Under the pieces are notes generated by a model. The model was not told the origin of the DNA. It worked only from the letters and a program-made list of their open reading frames with translations, and did not search any database. Of a stretch of 53,115 bases of DNA, positions 17,160-24,976 are shown piece by piece. This stretch comes from Pseudomonas kairouanensis (lineage in GTDB: Bacteria > Pseudomonadota > Gammaproteobacteria > Pseudomonadales > Pseudomonadaceae), in contig NZ_QUZU01000040.1 in assembly GCF_004682055.1 (NCBI RefSeq), forward strand, positions 1 through 53,115, given 5' to 3'. Positions within the stretch are counted from its first letter, which is position 1; every line of letters starts with the position of its first letter. A program made the translations under genes and the position numbers.

Positions 17160-18653
17160 ATGAAAACTCAATTCGTGTTTTGGAAAGCAAGTAGCGCATT
17201 AGCCCTCGCAGTAGCCCTGGCCCTCAGCGGCGGCTGCAGCAGCGGCGGTGGCGGTCATCACAGCGGTGGCTCTTCCTCTTCCGCCGGCGGCGGCACCGGT
17301 GGCGGCACAGACCCTGGCACCGACCCAGGCACCACCACTACTCCCCTGGTCACCGCCACAGTGGTCGACACCGTCGGCGACACCGTGACCGGCCTGGGCG
17401 GCACCGTCAGCAGCCTGGGCACCACCCTGGGCAGCCTGCCCATCGTTGGCGCAACCGCAGGCGGCCTGGTGAATGCTACCGGCAACGCCGTGACCAGCAT
17501 CGGCAGTGGCCTGTCGGACGGCCTGGGCTCCCTGGGCACCGACAGCAATGCGCTGGGCAAAACCGTCGCTGGCGTGGCCAACGGTGTTTCTGACCTGGGC
17601 GATGGCGTGACCGTCACCGGTTCGAACGTGGCCACCCTGCTCGGCCAAGTACCGGTGGTAGGCACCGCTGCACCGGCCGTGGGCCAAGTGGTCGGCAAAG
17701 TCGGCAATGTCGTCACCATGCTCGGCGACACCCTCAGCACCGCCAGCACCACCGGCCCGCTGGGTTCGGTTACCAATACCGTCGGCGCCAAAGTGTTGGT
17801 ACCGGTTGTCTCCCTGGTGGAAAACACCACCGGCAAAGTCGGCACGGCAACCGGCCTGGACAGCCCTGTGGGCGGCCTGCTGCAAAAAGTCGGCGAAACT
17901 GTCGACGGCCTGGGCGATAAAGTGGCCAGCGCCGGTGGCGCCAACAACCCTGTAACCGGCGCAGTCGGTGATGTGCTCAACGGCGTAGGCACCGTGGTCG
18001 GCAAGGCCAGCGGTTATGTCGACCCATCGGCAGACGGCAGTGGCGGCAGTGGCGGCGATTCGGGTGGCAGCACCAGTCAACTGGGCCTGGCTGAACTGAT
18101 CGGCGGCGTCATCGCCGGTGCCGGCAACGGCCTGGATGCCGGCAGCACCAACGGTGTGGTCAGTGCCACTGGCGCCACTGGCGGTAAAGCCGGCAGCACC
18201 GTGGCGTCCCTGGGCACTCTTCTGGGCGGCAGCGGCGTACCCAACACCGCAGCGGGCGCTCCGGTGGGCCAAGTGACCAGCACCCTTGGCAACGCCCTCA
18301 ACCCTGTGACCAGCGGTGTCGCCAGCCTGACCCAAAACGTCGGCAATACCACGGGCCTTGGCGCTCCGGTCAACGGCCTGGTGACCCAGGTCGGCGGTGC
18401 CGTCAGCAACCTCGGCGGCGCCATCAGCGGCACCAATGCCAACCCGGTCACCAGCGCCCTGGGTGGCACCGTCACCGCAGTCGGCGGCACCGTTGCCTCC
18501 ATCGGGGGCCTGGTCACCGGCGGTACCAGCACCGGAGGTGGCTTGCTCGGTGGCGGCCTGAACCTGGGGGGTAGCGCATCTGCCTCCGGCGGTGCAGGCG
18601 CTACCACCAACGGGGGTCTGTTGGGCGGTCTGCTCGGCGGCCTGAAAAAATAG
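17160..18653 (+). CDS. Gly/Val-rich repeat surface lipoprotein (called collagen-like by pipelines)
   Basis: A 497-residue exported protein. Residues 1-25 are a signal peptide ending LALSGG before Cys26, a weak lipobox; then a low-complexity Gly/Ser/Thr linker (about 27-60) with DPGTDPG. The rest is built from short VxxLGxxV-type repeats rich in Gly, Val, Thr and Ser with almost no aromatic or charged residues. Two long units align about 167 residues apart (GLDSPVGGLLQ near 232, GLGAPVNGLVT near 399), each followed by an NPVT block. There are no G-X-Y triplets, so it is not truly collagen-like. The C-terminus is GGLLGGLLGGLKK. No TPS secretion domain is visible. It is followed by a terminator and then by a TpsB-type translocator gene, its probable exporter. 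Confidence 0.82.
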   Translation: MKTQFVFWKASSALALAVALALSGGCSSGGGGHHSGGSSSSAGGGTGGGTDPGTDPGTTTTPLVTATVVDTVGDTVTGLGGTVSSLGTTLGSLPIVGATAGGLVNATGNAVTSIGSGLSDGLGSLGTDSNALGKTVAGVANGVSDLGDGVTVTGSNVATLLGQVPVVGTAAPAVGQVVGKVGNVVTMLGDTLSTASTTGPLGSVTNTVGAKVLVPVVSLVENTTGKVGTATGLDSPVGGLLQKVGETVDGLGDKVASAGGANNPVTGAVGDVLNGVGTVVGKASGYVDPSADGSGGSGGDSGGSTSQLGLAELIGGVIAGAGNGLDAGSTNGVVSATGATGGKAGSTVASLGTLLGGSGVPNTAAGAPVGQVTSTLGNALNPVTSGVASLTQNVGNTTGLGAPVNGLVTQVGGAVSNLGGAISGTNANPVTSALGGTVTAVGGTVASIGGLVTGGTSTGGGLLGGGLNLGGSASASGGAGATTNGGLLGGLLGGLKK

Positions 18654-18705
18654 AATTGCACCTGGCCGATTAGACGGCCTCACCTACAGCGCCTACGCTT
18701 GGTTG

Positions 18706-18739
18706 AGACGAGAGACCTCATAAGCCTCTCGTCTTTTTT
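18706..18739 (+). terminator. intrinsic terminator after repeat-protein gene
   Basis: AGACGAGAG (18706-18714) pairs with CTCTCGTCT (18726-18734), followed by TTTTT. It lies between the repeat protein and the translocator gene, so the downstream gene depends on read-through or on its own promoter. Confidence 0.85.
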
Positions 18740-18838
18740 ATGGGCGTATGAAACGCCCAGCAAAACCCCCGAACCGCGCCCCCAGAGCCCGGCGGGCATC
18801 TGCGAAACGCTGCTGCAGTTTTGACCATGGAGTGTCCT

Positions 18839-20521
18839 ATGCGCGCTTTGACGCCGTTGTTGTTGCTCACCCTCAGTACCTACACCTACGCCGATACCCT
18901 ACCCAGCTTCCTCAATAGCAACGACACCATCCGCACCTTGCCGGTCCCCAACCTGCCCGCCGACGCCTACCGCCCGGTCGCGCCGCAAACCCAGCTGCCC
19001 ACGCCCGCCGCCACCGAAGCCCAACCGTTGCTGATGGACACCAAAGTCACCATCCGCAAACTGCAGATCGACGGCGGCACGGTGTACCCGCTCAAGGAAT
19101 TGGCCAAGGCCTTCGAACCCTTGATCGGCCACGAGACCAACCTGGCGCAATTGATCGAAGCCACTCGCAGCATCACCCGACGCTACCAGGAGGACGGCTA
19201 CCTGCTGTCCTACGCCTTCCTGCCACAACAACAGTTCGAAGGCGGCCTGGTGCAAGTGGTGCTGGTAGAGGGCTATATCCGCGATTACCAAGTGCAAGGC
19301 GAGATCGGCTCGGTCTCATCCTACGTCGACAAACTGGCAGAAAAACTCAAGGCTGAACGCCCGCTGACCCGCAAGACCTTCGAGCGCTACACCACCTTGA
19401 TGAGCGCGATCCCCGGCGTGACCTTGCAGGCCCAGGTACCGCCGCCGGGTACCACCGATGGCGGCACGCACATGCAGATCACCGCCAGCCGCAAACCGTT
19501 CACCACCAGCATGAGCCTCACCGAATCCAGCCGGGGCAGCACCCAGGCGCTACTCACCGCCACCAGCAATTCGCAGACGTCCATGGGCGAGCAGCTGAGC
19601 ATCAGCGGCCTGTTTCCGCCGGGGGATGACAAGGAACATTACTACCGCGCGGCCTACAGCCAATTCATCAATGCCGAAGGCACGCAACTTGTACTCTCCG
19701 GTGAACGCTACCGCGCCGATCCCAGCACACGCCTGCAGTTGGGCAACGGCCTTGAGCTCACGCCACACCAGAAAATCGACCGCTACTCCATTGGTGTCAC
19801 TCACCCCTTTATCGCCTCGCCCAACGAGTCATTGAGCCTGGGCACGCGCGTCTACGCCGTCGACCAGACCAACCGCTACAAACTCGAAGGTTTCCCACAA
19901 CGCTTCGAACTGGAAACCAACCTGCGTGCCCTGGCGTTCGAGGGCGACTGGCGCAAAGCCGACACCACTCAACTGCGCATCATCAGTGCCGGGGTGTACC
20001 AAGGCATCGACGGCATGGGCGCCAAGACCCGCACCGATTTTGGCGGCCTCAAGCCCGACCTGGACTTCTTGCGCGTGCGCCTCTCCGGGGTGCAGAGCAA
20101 CAAGCTGTTCGACAACTGGCAGGGCGTGCTCTCCGGGGCGTTGTACTGGAGCAACGACAACCTGCCCGACAGCGAACACGCCACCTTCGGCGGGCAGAAC
20201 TTCGGCCGTGGCTACCCTGATGACCAAGGCACCGGCGACAAAGGCTGGGGCGTGGCCTACGAGGTCAACTACAGCTACAACCGCGCCGGCGAGTGGGTGA
20301 GGATCCTGCAACCCTACGTGGTCTTCGACCGCGCCAAGACCTGGTACAACGACCTGCCCGTCAAAGGCAACGACATGTCCTCAGCCGCGGTGGGCCTGCG
20401 CTTCGGCGACGCGAAGTACTACAACATTGCGCTGGAAGCGGCCAAGCCGATGTCGGACGTGGCGCTGGACAACTTCGATCGGCGGCCACGCTATTCATTG
20501 AGCTTCAGCTACCAGCTGTAG
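18839..20521 (+). CDS. TpsB/ShlB/FhaC-family outer-membrane translocator
   Basis: A 560-residue two-partner-secretion pore. Residues 1-18 are a signal peptide (cleaved after TYTYA). A proline-rich linker (about 35-62) leads to POTRA-1 (about 68-145, with VTIRKLQIDGG and RRYQEDGYLLSYAFLP) and POTRA-2 (about 150-215). The rest is a 16-strand barrel. The conserved lid-lock loop is read as FGRGYP with Arg 457. The protein ends in a hydrophobic residue of the last strand (SYQL), as barrel proteins do. The ATG at 18839 has GGAG 6 bases upstream; ATG 18827 is a weaker alternative. No FHA-like TpsA gene is adjacent; the only nearby secreted candidate is the repeat protein upstream. Confidence 0.9.
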   Translation: MRALTPLLLLTLSTYTYADTLPSFLNSNDTIRTLPVPNLPADAYRPVAPQTQLPTPAATEAQPLLMDTKVTIRKLQIDGGTVYPLKELAKAFEPLIGHETNLAQLIEATRSITRRYQEDGYLLSYAFLPQQQFEGGLVQVVLVEGYIRDYQVQGEIGSVSSYVDKLAEKLKAERPLTRKTFERYTTLMSAIPGVTLQAQVPPPGTTDGGTHMQITASRKPFTTSMSLTESSRGSTQALLTATSNSQTSMGEQLSISGLFPPGDDKEHYYRAAYSQFINAEGTQLVLSGERYRADPSTRLQLGNGLELTPHQKIDRYSIGVTHPFIASPNESLSLGTRVYAVDQTNRYKLEGFPQRFELETNLRALAFEGDWRKADTTQLRIISAGVYQGIDGMGAKTRTDFGGLKPDLDFLRVRLSGVQSNKLFDNWQGVLSGALYWSNDNLPDSEHATFGGQNFGRGYPDDQGTGDKGWGVAYEVNYSYNRAGEWVRILQPYVVFDRAKTWYNDLPVKGNDMSSAAVGLRFGDAKYYNIALEAAKPMSDVALDNFDRRPRYSLSFSYQL

Positions 20522-20541
20522 TGCGGGCAACACCGGCCCAA

Positions 20542-20569
20542 TGTGGGTGCTGGCTTGCCTGCACCCACA
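20542..20569. repeat. degenerate REP hairpin
   Basis: TGTGGGTGC pairs with GCACCCACA around a 10-base loop (TGGCTTGCCT). It is a diverged REP half-unit between the convergent translocator and response-regulator genes and the only hairpin there that could end both transcripts. Confidence 0.7.
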
Positions 20570-20610
20570 GCTGATTGCATTTCAATAGGATGGAAGTGGC
20601 GCGTCCAACG

Positions 20611-21015
20611 TCAGTAGCGGGGTTTGGCGAGGGGGAACAGGCTGTTGAGGGTATCGATCAGTCGCACCAGATAGATCGGCTTGCGAAACAGATCGAGCAC
20701 CTGCAAGCGCAGCATATCGCTCACATCATCCATTTCGGCGTGGCCCGACATCACGATCACCGGCAGGTGCGCACGCGAGGTGTGTTCGCGCAGGCGCTTG
20801 ATCAACGAGATGCCGCTTTCCTCGGGCATGCGCAGGTCGGTGATGATCAGGGCGATATCCGGGTTGAGTGTCAATTCTTGTAACGCATCGGTTACAGATG
20901 AAGCGGTAAAACATACAAATCCCTCGTTTTCGAGGGATTCGGCGAGCTCAATAAGCGCGTCCTCTTCATCGTCCACCAATAGAATTTGTTGGCGGGAAGG
21001 CGAAGAGGCGCTCAT
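20611..21015 (-). CDS. stand-alone receiver-domain response regulator
   Basis: A 134-residue CheY-like protein with no output domain. The acidic pair is at residues 15-16 (LLVDDEEDA), the phospho-acceptor Asp is residue 60 in IITDLRMPEESG, the Ser/Thr switch is in VIVMSGH, and the Lys is in FRKPIYL. The start at 21015 is preferred over a GTG 14 codons upstream, which has no ribosome site; that for 21015 is weak (CAGG). It follows flp on the same strand, about 60 bp after the pilin stop, so it is likely co-transcribed with the pilin. A phosphorelay link with PprA or a role in pilus control is inference. Confidence 0.85.
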   Translation of the reverse strand: MSASSPSRQQILLVDDEEDALIELAESLENEGFVCFTASSVTDALQELTLNPDIALIITDLRMPEESGISLIKRLREHTSRAHLPVIVMSGHAEMDDVSDMLRLQVLDLFRKPIYLVRLIDTLNSLFPLAKPRY

Positions 21016-21073
21016 GACAATACCTGGACGGAGAGAACTTCTGAGAGGGTTTTCCACATTAAATAACAGGCTC

Positions 21074-21265
21074 TTACGTCGTCATTTTAGTGGCGACACT
21101 GTCGAAGATCGACTTGATCTTAGTTCCAAGCCCAGAACCGGCACCGACAATGACCAATGCAACCATCGCCACGATAATTGCGTATTCAATACCCGACGCA
21201 CCGTCTTTGCGTTGGAAGAATATTTGCGTTTGGACATACAGCTTCAACATCAGATCAAGGAACAT
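21074..21265 (-). CDS. flp: Flp-type pilin (prepilin)
   Basis: A 63-residue type IVb prepilin. After a 22-residue leader comes the Flp cleavage site G22/ASGIEY with Glu at +5 and Tyr at +6, then a hydrophobic stalk (AIIVAMVALVIVGAG) and a very short C-terminal tail (SIFDSVATKMTT). FppA (29947) should cleave and the Tad machine polymerise it into thin adhesive fibres. GGGAG lies 8 bases before the ATG. It is divergent from rcpC and has a good -35 box and an inverted repeat in its promoter. Confidence 0.95.
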   Translation of the reverse strand: MFLDLMLKLYVQTQIFFQRKDGASGIEYAIIVAMVALVIVGAGSGLGTKIKSIFDSVATKMTT

Positions 21266-21302
21266 AAGACTTCTCCCTAAGAACGCAACTGAAAGCCGGA
21301 GG

Positions 21303-21347
21303 GCTCTAGTACCAGATGATTGCGGCGTGCAACTAGAGCATTGTCAA
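21303..21347 (-). promoter_or_regulatory. flp promoter overlapped by an inverted repeat
   Basis: On the minus strand TTGACA (21347-21342), a 17-base spacer, and CGCAAT (21324-21319) make a sigma-70-like promoter with a perfect -35 and a poor -10. GCTCTAGT and ACTAGAGC (plus-strand 21303-21310 and 21332-21339) form a perfect 8-bp inverted repeat with 21 bases between, one arm in the spacer and the other just past the -10. That geometry suits an activator or repressor dimer, for example PprB; the identity is inference. Confidence 0.55.
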
Positions 21348-21546
21348 CAAACCCCGGCCTCACAACTGTAATAACGGATTAATCACAAAGTATTAGTCGT
21401 AAAGTTGACGCCACAAACCCGCCATCTAAAGGTTGCCATTTATAGTTCAGATAAATTTTTCCCGCGGTAATGGCATTTCGTCCTAGCTGAGCTACCTTCA
21501 AATAGCCAAATCGTTAGATGTTCATCACAGCCAAGTTGCGAATTAA

Positions 21547-21564
21547 CTCGTTTGGATTAACGAG
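21547..21564. promoter_or_regulatory. short palindrome upstream of rcpC
   Basis: CTCGTT and AACGAG flank six bases (TGGATT). It lies 32 bases upstream of the rcpC ATG. It could be an operator or part of the leader RNA; nothing more can be said from one copy. Confidence 0.35.
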
Positions 21565-21595
21565 CATGTAGTGCAACGGGAAAGGGAGAGCCGTC

Positions 21596-22537
21596 ATGAA
21601 CAGTCGTCTCAGCATGGTCCTGGCCGGCTTACTGTTGGTCGGAGCGCTGATTGCCGGGTACTGGGGGCTGGTATTGAGTCGTCAACCGGAGCCCGTGGCC
21701 GCTCCCGTCGCACCTGTCGTTTCTGTTGAAAATACCGTCGCCGCCGTCGAAGACCAAACCCGCCAACCGGTGGTGGTGCTGGTGCACGATGTCCCGCCTT
21801 TTGTCCCGCTGACCGCCGCCGACCTGGCCGTGGAAAAACTGCGCACCGTGCCTGCCGGAAGCCTTAGCCACCTCGACCAGGCCATCGGTCGCATGCCGCT
21901 GCGTACCCTTGGCGCCGGCACTTGGCTCACCGAAGAGAGCTTCAGCGGTGGAGGCCCCCTTGCCCGCATGATCCGCCCCGACGAGCGCGCGCTGGCCGTC
22001 GCTGTAGACGAAGTGATTGGCGCCGGCGGCCAACTGAGCCCCGGCGACTACGTGGATGTATTGCTGTTCCTGCGCCAGGACGCCCTCAACGCAGAACAAT
22101 CGGCCCAAATCGTCCTCCCCGCTATGCGCCTGCTCAGCGTCGGCGACCAACTGGGCCTGGACAGCAATGGCCAACCCGCCGTCCCACCGCCGGCCACACC
22201 CGAAGAACGCGCAGCCGCCGTTCAACGTCGCGCCGGCGCACGCACCGTGGTGCTGGCCGTGCCGGAGCCTTTGTTAAGTCGCCTGATGCTCGCCACGCAA
22301 GCAGGCACCTTGCGCTTGGCCGTACGCAGTGCCGATGAACAATTGCTCAGTCGCTATTGGGCTGGAGAAACCGACGCGCCGGAAAAACTCGCCAGCGCCA
22401 ACCGCGACCTCTACCAATTTACTCAACTGGCCCTGACCGGCCCGCCGAAAAGAGTTGCGTCTGCCGGTGGCGAGCCAAGCGTGCGCCGAGTCATTGAAGT
22501 GATTCGCGGTGCCCAAGCGGCGCCACAAACCCCGTGA
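21596..22537 (+). CDS. rcpC: Flp pilus assembly protein RcpC (CpaB)
   Basis: A 313-residue periplasmic protein anchored by an N-terminal helix (residues 5-30). Residues about 55-120 are a SAF-type domain (VLVHDVPPFVPLTAADLAVEKLR, followed by RTLGAGTWLTEESF), as in CpaB/FlgA proteins. The RcpC/CpaB domain follows (ALAVAVDEVIGAGGQLSPGDYVDVLL). It probably gates or stabilises the RcpA secretin, perhaps by binding peptidoglycan. First gene of the plus-strand tad operon; a strong AAAGGGAGAG site precedes the ATG. rcpA follows after 19 bp. Confidence 0.93.
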   Translation: MNSRLSMVLAGLLLVGALIAGYWGLVLSRQPEPVAAPVAPVVSVENTVAAVEDQTRQPVVVLVHDVPPFVPLTAADLAVEKLRTVPAGSLSHLDQAIGRMPLRTLGAGTWLTEESFSGGGPLARMIRPDERALAVAVDEVIGAGGQLSPGDYVDVLLFLRQDALNAEQSAQIVLPAMRLLSVGDQLGLDSNGQPAVPPPATPEERAAAVQRRAGARTVVLAVPEPLLSRLMLATQAGTLRLAVRSADEQLLSRYWAGETDAPEKLASANRDLYQFTQLALTGPPKRVASAGGEPSVRRVIEVIRGAQAAPQTP

Positions 22538-22556
22538 TTGAGCAAGGATGCCTTGA

Positions 22557-23786
22557 ATGAGCCATCGCTACGCACCCGTGTTCACGCAATTGGCCTGGGC
22601 CCTGATGCTGTCGAGCCTGCCTGTGGGCATGGCCCTGGCCGCGCCGGGCAACTGCAGCGCCCTGGGCCAACTGCCCGCCGTGGTCGAGGTGGGAGAAGGC
22701 CTGCAACAAGAGCTGCAATCGCCAGTACCGATCACGCGCCTGGCCATCGGCGACCCGAGGATTGCCGATGTGCGGGTCAACGGTGACCGCAATTTCCTGC
22801 TGACCGGCGTCTCCACCGGCGCCACCAGCCTGATGGTATGGACTGCCTGCGCCAACGTACCGCGCCAGAGCATGGTATTCGTCAAGGGCAAGGCCACCTC
22901 GGCGCTGACCAGCCTGGCGCTATCGCCCTCGGAAGATCCGTTGCTGCCCAGCCAAGTGCAGACCGACGTGCGCTTCGTCGAAGTCAGCCGAACCAAACTC
23001 AAGGAGGCCAGCACGTCGTTGTTCGGCCAGGGCGGCAACTTTCTGTTCGGCAGCCCCGGCAACGCCATTTCACCGGTGGCGCCGACCAACAGCTTTCGCG
23101 GCCAGGCGGTCACCAATGGGTCGTTCAATATCGGCTTTGGTAGCGGACGCATCTCGGCCATGATCAACGCCCTTGAGCAAAGTGGTTTCGCCTACACCCT
23201 GTCGCGGCCCAGCCTCGTGGCCATGAGCGGCCAGAGCGCGACCTTTCTCGCGGGCGGCGAAGTACCGATCCCGGTGCCCAGTTCAGGCAGCGACAGCATC
23301 TCCATCGAATACAAAGAATTCGGCATCCGCCTGACCCTCACGCCTACCGTGATCGACCGCAACCGCATCACCCTCAAGGTGGCGCCAGAGGTCAGCGAGT
23401 TGGACTACAGCAACGCGGTGCAGATCGAAGGCATCCAGGTGCCTGCTCTGACCGTGCGCCGCACCGACACCAGCGTGTCCCTGGCAGACGGCGAGAGCTT
23501 TGTGATCAGCGGCCTGATCAGCACCAATAACCGCTCCACCATCGGCAAGTTTCCGGGGCTGGGTGACATTCCGGTCCTGGGCGCATTTTTTCGTGACTCC
23601 ACCATCAGCCGTGAAGAAAAAGAACTGCTGATGATCGTCACGCCGCACCTGGTTCAGCCCCTGGCCGCCAATGCCCCACTGCCCTCGCTGCCCGGCGAGA
23701 AACTGCGCAGCTACGACCCGAACTGGTACCGCCTGTTCTTCCTGGAGAACGGTAATTTCGACCGCCGCACGGGACTGTCCCAATGA
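22557..23786 (+). CDS. rcpA: Flp pilus secretin RcpA (CpaC)
   Basis: A 409-residue outer-membrane secretin through which the pilus exits. Residues 1-28 are the signal peptide (ending ALA). The N-terminal pilus-formation domain (VEVGEGLQQELQSPVPITRLAIGDPRIADVRV) is followed by the secretin core (VQTDVRFVEVSRTKLKEAS to ELLMIVTPHLVQPL). The sequence ...VPIPVPSSGSDSISIEYKEFGIRLTLTPTV is the typical beta-lip region. An AAGGA ribosome site precedes the ATG, and the last 4 bp overlap tadZ. Confidence 0.95.
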   Translation: MSHRYAPVFTQLAWALMLSSLPVGMALAAPGNCSALGQLPAVVEVGEGLQQELQSPVPITRLAIGDPRIADVRVNGDRNFLLTGVSTGATSLMVWTACANVPRQSMVFVKGKATSALTSLALSPSEDPLLPSQVQTDVRFVEVSRTKLKEASTSLFGQGGNFLFGSPGNAISPVAPTNSFRGQAVTNGSFNIGFGSGRISAMINALEQSGFAYTLSRPSLVAMSGQSATFLAGGEVPIPVPSSGSDSISIEYKEFGIRLTLTPTVIDRNRITLKVAPEVSELDYSNAVQIEGIQVPALTVRRTDTSVSLADGESFVISGLISTNNRSTIGKFPGLGDIPVLGAFFRDSTISREEKELLMIVTPHLVQPLAANAPLPSLPGEKLRSYDPNWYRLFFLENGNFDRRTGLSQ

Positions 23787-24976
23787 GCGATAGCCTGAGC
23801 CAGACCTTTCTGGCAATCACCCGCAACACCACCGATCTGGAGTGGCTCCAAGGTGCCCTTGCACCCCTTGGTCAGGTGGTGAGTGCCGGCACCGGCAGCC
23901 TTGATGAATTGTTGGCATTGGTGGACGTGACCTTCGCCAACCTGGTGTTTGTAGGCCTGGACCGTGAAAACGTGGTGGCCCAGAGCGCGCTGATCGAAGG
24001 CGCCCTGGAAGCCAAGCCGATGCTCGCCGTGGTCGCCCTGGGCGATGGCATGGACAACCAGTTGGTACTCAATGCCATGCGCGCCGGTGCACGGGATTTT
24101 GTCGCCTACGGTTCGCGCTCCAGCGAAGTGGCCGGCCTAGTACGACGCTTGAGCAAGCGCCTGCCGCCGGTGACCAGCAATGCGCAGTTGGGCGGCCTGA
24201 CCGTGCTGTTTGGCACCCAGAGCAACGCCGATGGCGCGATGCTCGCGACTCACCTGGCGCTGGTGGTGCAAAAGAGCGGCCAGCAAACCCTGTTGCTCGA
24301 CCTCGGCTTGCCGCGCAGTGACAGCCTTGCCCTGCTGGGCCTGGAAAGCACCTTCAATTTCGGTGACGCACTGCGCCACTTACGCCGCCTCGATGCCACC
24401 TTGATCAACAGCGCCTTCACCACAACCGCCGATGGCCTGCGCATCCTGGCGTACGCCACCGGTGACGAACCGCTAAAACTCACCAGCGCCGCCGAACTGT
24501 TCATGTTGCTCAGCGCCCTGCGCCAACACTTCCAACACATCGTCGTGAACATCACCGGGCAACCGGATAGCGAAGCATTGCGCACCTTTGTCAGCCACTG
24601 CGACAAGCTGTTGTGGTGCGCCGACCAGAACGTCCTGGACTGCCGTCGCAACTTGGCGGTGCTCAATCGTTGGCGCGACAAAGGCATGAAACTCGACCAC
24701 GCCAAACTGGTGGTGGATCGCTATATCAAATCCTGTGCACCCGACACCGAAGCCCTAGAAAAAAGCTTTGGCCTGGAGTGCGTCGCGGTCCTGCCCCTGA
24801 GCGCCGAACTGCGCCTGAACGTGAAAAATCAGGGCCAGACCCTGTTTGCACTGGCCCCCCGTGAGCCCCTGACCCAAGCCGTGCGGACCTTGGGCGAGCG
24901 CCTGGCAAAACGTTCCGAAGGCCTGGAAAAACCCTCGATGCGCTGGTTCGAGCGGCTCCTGGGGTCGGGACGATGA
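23783..24976 (+). CDS. tadZ: TadZ/CpaE-like pilus localisation protein
   Basis: A 397-residue protein of the MinD/ParA-like CpaE group, believed to place the Tad machine at a pole. Residues about 1-125 are a receiver-like domain without a clear phospho-Asp site. Residues about 140-370 are the ATPase-like fold, but the expected P-loop position reads LFGTQSNADGAMLATHLA, with no Lys, so ATP hydrolysis is doubtful. LLLDLGLPRSDSLALL is recognisable as the strand and loop that follow. It overlaps rcpA and tadA by 4 bp (ATGA) on each side, so translation is coupled. Confidence 0.88.
   Translation: MSDSLSQTFLAITRNTTDLEWLQGALAPLGQVVSAGTGSLDELLALVDVTFANLVFVGLDRENVVAQSALIEGALEAKPMLAVVALGDGMDNQLVLNAMRAGARDFVAYGSRSSEVAGLVRRLSKRLPPVTSNAQLGGLTVLFGTQSNADGAMLATHLALVVQKSGQQTLLLDLGLPRSDSLALLGLESTFNFGDALRHLRRLDATLINSAFTTTADGLRILAYATGDEPLKLTSAAELFMLLSALRQHFQHIVVNITGQPDSEALRTFVSHCDKLLWCADQNVLDCRRNLAVLNRWRDKGMKLDHAKLVVDRYIKSCAPDTEALEKSFGLECVAVLPLSAELRLNVKNQGQTLFALAPREPLTQAVRTLGERLAKRSEGLEKPSMRWFERLLGSGR

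Larger units (their letters stand above)
21266..21595. other. 330-bp divergent control region between flp and rcpC
   Basis: No gene is seen. The flp-proximal half holds the flp promoter and an 8-bp inverted repeat (entry below). The middle is AT-rich (21381-21480). The rcpC-proximal end holds a 6-bp palindrome at 21547-21564 and the rcpC ribosome site AAAGGGAG. This is the natural place for PprB to act on both arms of the locus. Confidence 0.6.

Noticed and set aside
17160..18653. True collagen-like protein
   Set aside because: Glycines are frequent but do not occur every third residue, and Pro is scarce.
17199..18683. 494-codon open frame opposite the repeat protein
   Set aside because: Antisense of the Gly/Val repeats gives low-complexity Ala/Gly/Asp text with no start signal; the plus-strand frame has signal peptide and ribosome site.
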